The notes under the pieces were generated by a model, which worked only from the letters and a program-made list of their open reading frames with translations, was not told where the DNA came from and did not search any database. Shown here piece by piece: positions 50,243-57,303 of a stretch of 57,357 bases of DNA; the first letter of the stretch is position 1; every line of letters begins with the position of its first letter. Made by a program: the position numbers and the translations under genes. This DNA comes from Apopatocola sp963618015 (lineage in GTDB: Bacteria; Bacillota; Clostridia; Oscillospirales; Oscillospiraceae), in the NCBI GenBank assembly GCA_963618015.1, contig CAVEQS010000014.1:1-57357 (forward strand). Direction: 5' to 3'.

Positions 50243-50749
50243 TCAGGGCTTCCAGTCGTAGCTGCCGCTATTCTGGCTGCCGTTTTGGCCGTTATTCTGG
50301 CCGTAGGGGTTCTGGGTATAACCGCCCTGCTGGCCATAGGGGTTCTGCCCGTAACCGCCCTGGCCATACCCGCCGCCGTAGCCGCCGGAAGGGTACTTGG
50401 GGCTGTCGCCGTACTGGTTCCAGCCGGGCTGGCTATCCTTGCAGAGCCAGATGAGCAGAATGATCTGCCCGACAACGGGAACAAAGTTCAGGAAAAACCA
50501 TGCGCCGCTGCGGCCGATATCGTGCAGACGCCGCCAGCAGACACCGAGGCCGGGCAGGAACACGGCAATGTTCCAGAGTGAGAGCAGCAGCGAAGGAAAG
50601 CTGCTGTCGGTATTGCGGACAAGCGCGGTGAGGACCGCGGTCACCGCCCAGTTGAGCAGCGCGAAGTACCAGTACTCGCTCCGCCGCGCGCGGCCGGAAA
50701 AGCAGAGATACTTCTGGAATACGGATGTGATGGCGTCCTGAAAGCTCAT
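50243..50749 (-). CDS. DUF805 membrane protein with a Gly/Tyr/Gln/Asn-rich tail
   Basis: 168 residues. The first 110 residues are a DUF805 domain with SGRARRSEYWYF, three or four membrane helices and CWRRLHDIGRSGAWFFLNFVPVVG (in parts). From about 115 to 165 the sequence is dominated by Gly, Tyr, Gln and Asn in NPYGQ/GGYGQ repeats, a prion-like low-complexity tail. DUF805 function is unknown. ATG follows AAGGAGACAAAACA. Confidence 0.88.
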   Translation of the reverse strand: MSFQDAITSVFQKYLCFSGRARRSEYWYFALLNWAVTAVLTALVRNTDSSFPSLLLSLWNIAVFLPGLGVCWRRLHDIGRSGAWFFLNFVPVVGQIILLIWLCKDSQPGWNQYGDSPKYPSGGYGGGYGQGGYGQNPYGQQGGYTQNPYGQNNGQNGSQNSGSYDWKP

Positions 50750-50947
50750 TGTTTTGTCTCCTTCCGGTTGGTCTTTTTCTGTATGGGAATATAGTATCGT
50801 ACTTTACGGTCGTTTGCAAGAGCCGCGGCGGCGGGTTTCCGCATGGGTTTTCTTCACCGTATTTATATCTTCTTTATATACTTCCCTCTTTTGGCCAACA
50901 TTTTTGCTATCTTTTTTCAAAAAAGTACAGAATGTTCGATTTTTCTA

Positions 50948-50976
50948 TTGCTATGGGGCGGATTCCGGCGTATAGT
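50948..50976 (+). promoter_or_regulatory. Promoter of the sulP gene
   Basis: TTGCTA (50948-50953) and TATAGT (50971-50976) with a 17-bp spacer, 31 bp before the GTG start. Confidence 0.65.
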
Positions 50977-51007
50977 GGACGGGCATGTTGTTTTTGGAGG
51001 GATTTTC

Positions 51008-52651
51008 GTGATTGCTTCGTTTTTCGCCGGATTAAAGAGAGAGTTTTCCGGCTACAACGCCGCGAGACTGATGAAGGACGTTCTCGCCGGTCTTACGGTA
51101 TGCGCCGTGGCGCTGCCGCTGGCGCTCGCGTTCGGCGTTTCGTCCGGCGCTTCCGCGGCGGCAGGTCTCGTTACGGCGATCATCGCCGGTATCGTCATTG
51201 CGCTGCTCGGCGGCGCGTCGTTCCAGATCTCCGGCCCCACCGGCGCGATGAGCGCGGTGCTCGTCGGCATCGTGGCAACGCACGGGCTGCAGGGTGTGTT
51301 TTTCGCGTGCTTTGCCGCGGGGGTCTTGCTGCTGCTCGCCGGTGTGCTCCGGCTCGGGCGGCTCATCAGCTTCATTCCGATGCCCGTCATCATGGGCTTC
51401 ACGTCTGGCATTGCGATCATCATTGCGCTCGGCCAGATTGACAATTTCTTCGGCACAACGTCCGAGGGACTTACGAACATTGAAAAGCTGCTCTCCTACG
51501 GGCGGCTCGGCTTCCATGTGAACTGGCAGGCGGCGCTCATCGGTCTGCTCGTTGTGGCGATCATGATCCTCTGGCCGAAAAAGTGGGGCGCGCGCGTCCC
51601 CGGCTCGCTCGTCGGCATCATCGTGGCCGCCGTCGTTGCGGGCGTATTCCACATGGATTCTCTCGCCACCGTCGGCGACATTCCCCGCACGCTGCTGCTC
51701 GCTGACCGGCTGGATCTCTCGTCGCTCAATTTTGCGATGGTCAAAGACCTTCTCTCGCCCATCGTGACGATCGCAGCGCTCGGCATGATCGAGAGTCTTC
51801 TCTGCGGCGCCTCCGCCTCGCGCATGAAGGGCGAGAAATTCAACGCCGATCAGGAGCTGATCGCGCAGGGCGTCGGCAACATTCTGCTGCCGCTCTTCGG
51901 CGGCGTGCCCGCCACGGCGGCCATCGCCCGCACGAGCGTGGCGGTCAAGTCCGGCCAGCAGACGCGCCTGACGAGCGTTTTCCACTCGGTGTTTTTGCTC
52001 GCGTCCATGTTCCTGCTCGGCGGCGTGATGGCGCGGCTGCCGCTCTCGGCGCTCGCGGGCGTGCTCATGGTCACGGCGTGGCGTATGAACGACTGGGCGG
52101 GCATCCGCTATGTGTTCCGCCACCACTTCAAATCCGGCATCAGCCAGTTTCTGCTCACGATGGTCGCGACGGTCGTATTCGATCTCACGGTGGCGATCCT
52201 GCTCGGCGTTGTCTACTCCGCCATTTTGTACATGGCCAAGTCCAGCCAGATCCGCGTGAGCTTTTCGGCCATCGACACAAACAAGCTCCGCGCCATCGAC
52301 GGCAAGCCGCCGATCCTCGAATCGGCGGGCGTGGCGTATGTGACGGGTGCGCTGTTCTTCGGCGCGGTGGACGAATTCAACCACCGTATGGCGGAAATGC
52401 CCGCCTACGACCACGTGATCCTCTCGATGCGCGGCATGCCGAGCGTAGACGTGTCCGGCGCGCAGGCGATGCTTGAGCTGTGCCAGAGCCTGCTCGCGCA
52501 GGGCAAGACCGTTGCCTGCTGCGGCATGAGCGAGAGTGTCCGGCGCTACTTTGACCGCGCCGGGATCACCGAGGTCCTTGGCGAGAGCGCGTATTTCTGG
52601 AGCGCCGACCAGGCGATCCTCGATCTGCTGGATGAGGAGATCGTAGAATAA
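51008..52651 (+). CDS. SulP-family anion transporter with STAS domain (GTG start)
   Basis: 547 residues. The membrane part (about 1-400) opens with VLAGLTVCAVALPLALAFGVSSGA and includes the QISGPTGAMSAVLVGI motif typical of SulP/SLC26 carriers. The C-terminal STAS domain (about 430-547) has the LSMRGMPSVDVSGAQAML signature with a Ser that may be regulated. Substrates in the family include sulphate, bicarbonate and dicarboxylates. The GTG at 51008 is chosen because GGAGGG lies 6 nt upstream; earlier in-frame ATGs fall upstream of the predicted promoter. Single gene, ends at a strong hairpin. Confidence 0.9.
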   Translation: MIASFFAGLKREFSGYNAARLMKDVLAGLTVCAVALPLALAFGVSSGASAAAGLVTAIIAGIVIALLGGASFQISGPTGAMSAVLVGIVATHGLQGVFFACFAAGVLLLLAGVLRLGRLISFIPMPVIMGFTSGIAIIIALGQIDNFFGTTSEGLTNIEKLLSYGRLGFHVNWQAALIGLLVVAIMILWPKKWGARVPGSLVGIIVAAVVAGVFHMDSLATVGDIPRTLLLADRLDLSSLNFAMVKDLLSPIVTIAALGMIESLLCGASASRMKGEKFNADQELIAQGVGNILLPLFGGVPATAAIARTSVAVKSGQQTRLTSVFHSVFLLASMFLLGGVMARLPLSALAGVLMVTAWRMNDWAGIRYVFRHHFKSGISQFLLTMVATVVFDLTVAILLGVVYSAILYMAKSSQIRVSFSAIDTNKLRAIDGKPPILESAGVAYVTGALFFGAVDEFNHRMAEMPAYDHVILSMRGMPSVDVSGAQAMLELCQSLLAQGKTVACCGMSESVRRYFDRAGITEVLGESAYFWSADQAILDLLDEEIVE

Positions 52652-52667
52652 GTGATATAGATGCTTT

Positions 52668-52698
52668 GAGCCGCGGAGGAAGCTTTCCTCCGCGGCTC
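52668..52698. terminator. Bidirectional terminator between sulP and the alarmone synthetase gene
   Basis: GAGCCGCGGAGGAA / TTCCTCCGCGGCTC form a 14-bp stem with a GCT loop, followed by a T-rich run. Confidence 0.88.
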
Positions 52699-52706
52699 AT
52701 TGCTTT

Positions 52707-53363
52707 TTATTCGTCCTTTTCCGTTTCGGCGGCGCGGATGCGGCGGTACATATCCTGCATCTGGCGGTCGATGTCGGCGATCTTGCCGGAGACGGCGAGC
52801 ATTTCCTCGTTGATGCCCTCCGGCAGGCGGGATTTGTCGGCCTTGTAGCGGATGTCGTGCTCCAGGCTCGCCCAGAAATCCATGGCGATCGTGCGGATCT
52901 GTATCTCGGCCACAACGTACTCCGTCCGGTCGGAGAGATAGACCGGCACGCGGATATCGAGATGGAGCGAGCGGTAGCCATTGTAGTTTGGCGTCTGGAT
53001 ATAGTCCTGGCGCTTGACGATCTCAATATCCTTCTGCCGCTCGAGCATTTCGGCGACGCGGTACACATCGTCAATATAGCTGCACACCACGCGCACGCCT
53101 GCAATGTCGTTCACGCGCTCGCGCGCCGTCTCGATGGAGACCGGCAGACCCTTTTTCACCAGCTTTGCAGCGATGCTCTCCGGCGTTTTCACGCGGCTTT
53201 CGATGTGGTGGATCGGGTTGCGGGCATAGAGGACGTTGAATTCGTCGTTGAGGATTTCAAATTTCAGCGTGAGCTGGCGCGCGGCGGCCTCGTAAAGATT
53301 GCGCATCACGAGAAAATCGCGCAGGGCGCCCTGCAGCTCCGGCTTCTTTTCGGCTTCGTTCAT
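52707..53363 (-). CDS. Small alarmone (ppGpp) synthetase, RelQ-like
   Basis: 218 residues, the small-synthetase length, with only the RelA/SpoT synthetase domain. Signatures: RVNDIAGVRVVCSYIDDVYRVA, DYIQTPNYNGYRSLHL, and AEIQIRTIAMDFWASLEHDIRYK (in parts). It transfers pyrophosphate from ATP to GDP or GTP, raising (p)ppGpp under stress without a hydrolase domain. A C-terminal helix likely drives tetramer formation as in RelQ. The ATG at 53363 follows AAAGGAGAAACC. Repeat copy D lies 29 bp upstream. Confidence 0.9.
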   Translation of the reverse strand: MNEAEKKPELQGALRDFLVMRNLYEAAARQLTLKFEILNDEFNVLYARNPIHHIESRVKTPESIAAKLVKKGLPVSIETARERVNDIAGVRVVCSYIDDVYRVAEMLERQKDIEIVKRQDYIQTPNYNGYRSLHLDIRVPVYLSDRTEYVVAEIQIRTIAMDFWASLEHDIRYKADKSRLPEGINEEMLAVSGKIADIDRQMQDMYRRIRAAETEKDE

Positions 53364-53391
53364 GGTTTCTCCTTTGTATTGCCGCGGAGTG

Positions 53392-53506
53392 AAAACTCCC
53401 TCAGTCAGCGGCTCTGCCGCTGCCAGCTCCCTCAAAGAGGGAGCCTTTTTAAATAGCCTTCCTCTCTGAGGAAGGTGGCTCGCCGAAGGCGAGACGAAAG
53501 GAGTTT
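53392..53506. repeat. Hairpin-rich dispersed repeat, copy D (115 bp)
   Basis: Ends AAAACTCCCTCAGTCA and GACGAAAGGAGTTT. Stems are CAGCGGC/GCCGCTG, GCTCCCTC/GAGGGAGC, CCTTCCTC/GAGGAAGG and CTCGCC-GAA-GGCGAG. Compared with copy C the third stem has paired changes on both arms. It fills about half of the 248-bp divergent gap between the alarmone synthetase and serpin genes. Confidence 0.88.
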
Positions 53507-53611
53507 ATATTTTCAGTATACCACGGTCCCCGAGCCGCGCACAAGCGGCGGGAACTTTTTTCTCCCGCCGCGCGTCCAAAAGATAGAATGACTCCCAAAG
53601 GAGGAAAATCT

Positions 53612-54928
53612 ATGAAACGCTTTATCGCCCTGATCCTCGCGCTCAGCGCGCTGTTGTCTCTGGCCGCGTGCGGCGGCACAAACGCCTTTGCCCTTGCCGA
53701 GGCGCGCTACCCGGAGAGCGCGCCGTATCCGGATGAGACGAAATATTCCGGTGCGAAGTACGACTCGGTCTACGACGCCTGGGCGGCCGATCGCCGGGCG
53801 CGCAACGCCGCGGCCACCTCGGCCGACGGCGCGACGGATGAGTATCTTCGCGCGGCGCTGCCCGCGCTTCTCTCGGGCTCGGACGGCGAAAACGCCGTGT
53901 GCTCGCCGGTGAGCGTTTACATGGCGCTCTCGATGCTCGCAGAGGTCACGGACGGCGAGACTCGCGCGCAGCTCCTCTCGCTGCTCGGCGCGGACAGCAT
54001 TGAGACCCTGCGCCGGACCGCCGGGAACGTCTGGGCGGCGAACTACCAGAACGACGGCGCGGTGACGAGCATTCTCGCCGACTCGCTCTGGCTCTCCGAC
54101 AGCATGGACTACAACACCAATACTCTCGCCCGCCTCGCGGACAGCTACTATGCCTCCGCTTACCGCGGTGAAATGGGCTCCGAAGACTTCAACGAGGCAT
54201 TGCGGAGCTGGATCAACGAGCAGACGGGCGGCCTTCTTAAGGAGAGCGCCGGCGGCCTTTCGCTCCCGCCCGAGACGGTGATTGCGCTCGCCTCGACGAT
54301 CTACTTCCGCGCAAAGTGGGGCAGCGAGTTCTTGAAGAGCAAAACGGCGGACGGCGTTTTCCATGCGCCGGACGGCGATATTACGCACAAATTCATGCAC
54401 GAGACCATGGAGAGCACGTATTACGCGGCGGACAACTTTGCCGCCGTCGGCAAATATCTCGAGGGCAGCGGCACGATGTGGTTCCTGCTGCCGGACGAGG
54501 GCGTGACGCCGGAAGAATTGCTCACCACCGGCGCAGTCGACTTCCTGCTCTCGCAGGAGAATGCCGAGAGCAAATATATGATCATTGACCTTTCGGTGCC
54601 GAAGTTTGATGTATCCGCCGACACCGAGCTTTCCGCCGCGCTTCACTCGCTCGGCGTGACGGACGTGTTTGACGCAGATACCGCCGATTTCTCCCCGCTT
54701 ATGGATAACGCCGACGGCATTTTCCTCTCGCAGGCGAAGCACGCCGCGCGTGTCGCTATTGACGAGGAGGGCGTGGTCGCCGCAGCCTACACCGTGATGC
54801 TCGCATGCGGGGCGGCCATGCCGCCGGAGGAGCGCGTGGACTTCACGCTCGACCGGCCATTCCTCTTCGCCGTCACCGGCGCGAGCGGCGCGGTGCTCTT
54901 TGCGGGGATCCTGAACACCCCGGTCTGA
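53612..54928 (+). CDS. Lipoprotein serpin (serine protease inhibitor)
   Basis: 438 residues. A lipoprotein signal with lipobox LAAC (Cys20) anchors it outside the membrane. A Ser/Ala/Tyr-rich linker leads to a serpin fold from about residue 80: SPVSVYMALSML, ASTIYFRAKW, and the C-terminal FLFAVTGASGAVLFAGILNTP. The reactive loop reads EEGVVAAAYTVMLACGAAMPP, with the small-residue hinge of inhibitory serpins except Val at P14; counting from the hinge, P1-P1' would be Ala-Ala, suggesting an elastase-like target. ATG at 53612 follows AAAGGAGGAAAATCT. Serpins are uncommon in bacteria. Confidence 0.88.
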   Translation: MKRFIALILALSALLSLAACGGTNAFALAEARYPESAPYPDETKYSGAKYDSVYDAWAADRRARNAAATSADGATDEYLRAALPALLSGSDGENAVCSPVSVYMALSMLAEVTDGETRAQLLSLLGADSIETLRRTAGNVWAANYQNDGAVTSILADSLWLSDSMDYNTNTLARLADSYYASAYRGEMGSEDFNEALRSWINEQTGGLLKESAGGLSLPPETVIALASTIYFRAKWGSEFLKSKTADGVFHAPDGDITHKFMHETMESTYYAADNFAAVGKYLEGSGTMWFLLPDEGVTPEELLTTGAVDFLLSQENAESKYMIIDLSVPKFDVSADTELSAALHSLGVTDVFDADTADFSPLMDNADGIFLSQAKHAARVAIDEEGVVAAAYTVMLACGAAMPPEERVDFTLDRPFLFAVTGASGAVLFAGILNTPV

Positions 54929-54967
54929 GCCGGGGCGCGCCCAAATTATCTTAACGGAAGCATAAAA

Positions 54968-55010
54968 ATGTCCGCCCGTGAGGCAATAGCTCACGGGCGG
55001 ACATCTTTTG
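54968..55010. terminator. Bidirectional terminator between the serpin and rrf2 genes
   Basis: ATGTCCGCCCGTGAG / CTCACGGGCGGACAT form a 15-bp stem with a 7-nt loop and A-run/T-run flanks. Confidence 0.88.
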
Positions 55011-55018
55011 TTTATGGA

Positions 55019-55450
55019 TCAAATAACATAATCGTAGCCGCCGGGGTCGGTGTGCATAAGATCGGCGAGCGTGTACTTGTCCAGATAGTCGCGGATGACC
55101 TTGTCCAGTCCCTTCCACAGGCCGAGCGTACGGCACTCCGCCGCGCGCGGGCAGACCTCCGCGCCGGGTTCCAGACAGGCAACGGGCGCCATGGACTCCT
55201 CCGTCACGCGCAGGATGCTCCCCACCGTGTACTGCTCCGGCGCCTTCGTCAGCCGGTATCCGCCGCCCTTTCCGCGCACGCCGGTCAGCAGCTTTGCTTT
55301 TACCAGCAGCTTGATGATGCTCTCCAGATATTTTTCGGATATATCCTGCCGCTCCGCGATCACCTTCAGCGGGATAAACCCGTCCGCCGGATGCTCGGCC
55401 AGATCGACCATGACGCGAAGCGCATATCGTCCTTTGGTTGATATCAGCAC
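55019..55450 (-). CDS. Rrf2-family regulator with three conserved cysteines (IscR/CymR-like)
   Basis: 143 residues. The winged helix (residues 1-60: ISTKGRYALRVMVDLAEH; YLESIIKLLVKAKLL) is followed by GKGGGYRLTK and a cysteine motif C92-x7-C100-x5-C106, close to the Fe-S ligand pattern of IscR. Binding of a [2Fe-2S] cluster is therefore possible, unlike Bacillus CymR. It is divergent from cysK, the typical target of CymR-like repressors, so control of cysteine synthesis is likely. Confidence 0.9.
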   Translation of the reverse strand: MLISTKGRYALRVMVDLAEHPADGFIPLKVIAERQDISEKYLESIIKLLVKAKLLTGVRGKGGGYRLTKAPEQYTVGSILRVTEESMAPVACLEPGAEVCPRAAECRTLGLWKGLDKVIRDYLDKYTLADLMHTDPGGYDYVI

Positions 55451-55531
55451 GTTCTGTTGCCTCCTTTAACGATCAACGCTATTATATAGCAGGGAAGTGG
55501 GTAAATCAACACAAAAATTTTGCGCCAACTA

Positions 55532-55560
55532 TTGACAAACGGGTACCGCCGTTTTATAAT
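55532..55560 (+). promoter_or_regulatory. Consensus promoter of cysK
   Basis: TTGACA (55532-55537) and TATAAT (55555-55560) with a 17-bp spacer. Transcription should begin near 55567, leaving a leader of about 138 nt before cysK. Confidence 0.92.
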
Positions 55561-55567
55561 CCTTACA

Positions 55568-55584
55568 AACCTACGAGAAAGGTT
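55568..55584 (+). promoter_or_regulatory. Inverted repeat at the 5' end of the cysK leader
   Basis: AACCT (55568-55572) and AGGTT (55580-55584) pair around ACGAGAA. It covers the AAAGG that would serve as ribosome site of the putative leader peptide. It could alternatively be part of a regulator binding site. Confidence 0.45.
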
Positions 55585-55593
55585 GGTATTAAA

Positions 55594-55635
55594 ATGCTCT
55601 TTTACTCAGGCCTCCGATGTAGACGATGCAGTTGA
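55594..55635 (+). CDS. Putative cysteine-containing leader peptide upstream of cysK
   Basis: A 13-codon reading frame, MLFYSGLRCRRCS, lies in the cysK leader. It ends with CGA TGT AGA CGA TGC AGT TGA: two Cys codons among Arg codons (CGA, AGA) that look rare in this GC-rich DNA. AAAGG is 11 nt upstream of the ATG. A GC hairpin (55643-55655, CGCGG-GCA-CCGCG) follows 7 nt after the stop. The arrangement resembles attenuation leaders in which ribosome stalling at codons for the pathway product controls the downstream gene. Too short to prove by sequence alone. Confidence 0.5.
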   Translation: MLFYSGLRCRRCS

Positions 55636-55704
55636 CCCGAAGCGCGGGCACCGCGGCACATCAACAAACTCTCTATTTTATATTTCATTCAGGAGGAATT
55701 TATC

Positions 55705-56637
55705 ATGAGTAAGATCTATACATCCGCCGACCAGCTCATTGGCCACACCCCGCTGCTGGAGCTTGTTCATATTGAAAAGTCCGAAGGCCTGGAAGCGAAG
55801 GTTCTGGGCAAGCTGGAATACTTCAACCCCGCCGGAAGCGTGAAGGACCGCATCGCCAAGGCGATGATCGACGACGCTGAGCAGAAGGGCCTGCTCAAGC
55901 CCGGCTCCGTGATCATTGAGCCGACCTCCGGCAACACCGGCATCGGTCTGGCTTCCGTGGCCGCCGCGCGCGGCTACCGCATCATCATCGTCATGCCCGA
56001 AACCATGAGCGTGGAGCGCCGCCAGCTGATGAAGGCCTATGGCGCGGAGCTGGTGCTCACCGAGGGCGCCAAGGGCATGAAGGGCGCGATCGCCAAGGCC
56101 GACGAGCTCGCCAAGGAGATCCCGAACAGCTTTATCCCCGGCCAGTTTGTAAACCCGGCCAACCCGGCCATTCACCGCGCGACCACCGGCCCGGAGATCT
56201 GGGAGGACACCGACGGCAAGGTCGATATCTTCGTGGCGGGCGTCGGCACGGGCGGCACGGTCACCGGCGTTGGCGAATATCTGAAGAGCCGGAACCCCAA
56301 CGTGAAGGTCGTCGCCGTAGAGCCCGCCTCCTCCCCGGTTTTGAGTAAGGGCGTCGCCGGAAGCCATAAAATTCAGGGCATCGGCGCGGGCTTTGTCCCC
56401 GACGTGCTGGACACGAAGGTCTACGATGAGGTCATCGCCGTAGAGAACGAAGACGCCTTTGCCGCCGGCCGTCTTGTCGGCCGGAAAGAGGGCGTGCTGG
56501 TGGGCATTTCCTCCGGCGCCGCCGTGTGGGCCGCGATCGAGCTCGCGAAGCGGCCGGAGAACAAGGGCAAAACGATCGTTGCCCTGCTGCCGGATACCGG
56601 CGACCGGTATCTCTCTACGCCGCTGTTTGCGGACTGA
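55705..56637 (+). CDS. cysK: Cysteine synthase A (O-acetylserine sulfhydrylase)
   Basis: 310 residues. The PLP lysine is in NPAGSVKDRIAKAM, the substrate loop is PTSGNTGIGLA, the phosphate-binding glycine loop is GVGTGGTVTGVG, and GISSGAA is near the end. It makes cysteine from O-acetylserine and sulphide in the cytoplasm. It has a perfect promoter, a 138-nt leader with a possible Cys leader peptide, and a divergent Rrf2 regulator. ATG follows AGGAGGAATTTATC. No cysE is in the window. Confidence 0.97.
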   Translation: MSKIYTSADQLIGHTPLLELVHIEKSEGLEAKVLGKLEYFNPAGSVKDRIAKAMIDDAEQKGLLKPGSVIIEPTSGNTGIGLASVAAARGYRIIIVMPETMSVERRQLMKAYGAELVLTEGAKGMKGAIAKADELAKEIPNSFIPGQFVNPANPAIHRATTGPEIWEDTDGKVDIFVAGVGTGGTVTGVGEYLKSRNPNVKVVAVEPASSPVLSKGVAGSHKIQGIGAGFVPDVLDTKVYDEVIAVENEDAFAAGRLVGRKEGVLVGISSGAAVWAAIELAKRPENKGKTIVALLPDTGDRYLSTPLFAD

Positions 56638-56649
56638 GAGGCAAAATAC

Positions 56650-56680
56650 AGGGAGGCTGCTTTCACGGCAGCCTCCCTTT
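56650..56680 (+). terminator. Terminator after cysK
   Basis: AGGGAGGCTGC / GCAGCCTCCCT form an 11-bp stem followed by TTACTTTCT. Confidence 0.8.
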
Positions 56681-56704
56681 ACTTTCTGAAAGGAGCAATA
56701 TCAC

Positions 56705-57262
56705 ATGATCCCAACACCGGAAGAAGCGTGGGCTCTGCTCTGCGAATACAATCAGGGGGAGTTTCACAGGAAGCACGGGCGCATTGTAGGCGACGTACTG
56801 CGCTGGTACGCCATAAAGCTCGGATACGAGACCGAGGCGGACTTCTGGGAAGCCGTCGGTATTTTGCACGATCTGGATTTTGAGCAATGGCCGGAGCAGC
56901 ATTGCACGAAGGAGCAGGAGCTTTTGCGGCAGCGGGGCGTGGACGAGCGCCTGATTCATGCCGTTGTGAGCCACGGATACATGCTGACCGTGGATGTTGC
57001 GCCGGAGCACGAGATGGAAAAGGTGCTTTACGCGGCGGACGAGCTGACCGGGCTGATCGGAGCGGCGGCGCTCATGCGGCCGTCCGGGAGCGTCCGGGAC
57101 ATGGAAGTGAAGTCCGTAAAGAAGAAGTACAAGGACAAAAAGTTTGCCGCGGGCTGCTCGCGCGAGGTGATCGAGCGCGGCGCGGCCATGCTGGGATGGG
57201 AGCTCGATACGCTGATCGCCCAGACGCTGCAGGCCATGCAGGCGAGCGCGGCCGTGGCGTGA
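56705..57262 (+). CDS. HD-domain hydrolase family protein
   Basis: 185 residues. The HD motif is in VGILHDLDFEQWP, with upstream His candidates (EFHRKHGRIVGDV) and downstream VVSHGYM and YAADELTGLIGAA, a small HD-type metal phosphohydrolase like those annotated HDIG or YfbR relatives. Substrate unknown. ATG at 56705 follows AAAGGAGCAATATCAC, after the cysK terminator, so it is probably a separate unit or gets read-through. Confidence 0.85.
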   Translation: MIPTPEEAWALLCEYNQGEFHRKHGRIVGDVLRWYAIKLGYETEADFWEAVGILHDLDFEQWPEQHCTKEQELLRQRGVDERLIHAVVSHGYMLTVDVAPEHEMEKVLYAADELTGLIGAAALMRPSGSVRDMEVKSVKKKYKDKKFAAGCSREVIERGAAMLGWELDTLIAQTLQAMQASAAVA

Positions 57263-57272
57263 CGGTGCGGGG

Positions 57273-57303
57273 ACAATCCCTCCGTCAAACCCTCCGGTTT
57301 TGC
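57273..57303. repeat. End fragment of the dispersed repeat (copy E)
   Basis: CAATCCCTCCGTCAAACCC and CTCCGGTTTTGCG match the complement of the last 31 bp of copy A (its terminal arm plus the CAAAACC-GAA-GGTTTTG hairpin, here decayed). The other parts are missing. The rest of the window to 57357 shows no gene I can support. Confidence 0.55.

Noticed and set aside
55636..55660. GGGCACCGCGG in the cysK leader resembles the T-box core (GGTGGNACCGCG).
   Set aside because: The leader is only about 138 nt, has no stem I or specifier loop and no terminator with a T-run before cysK, so a T-box is not supported.
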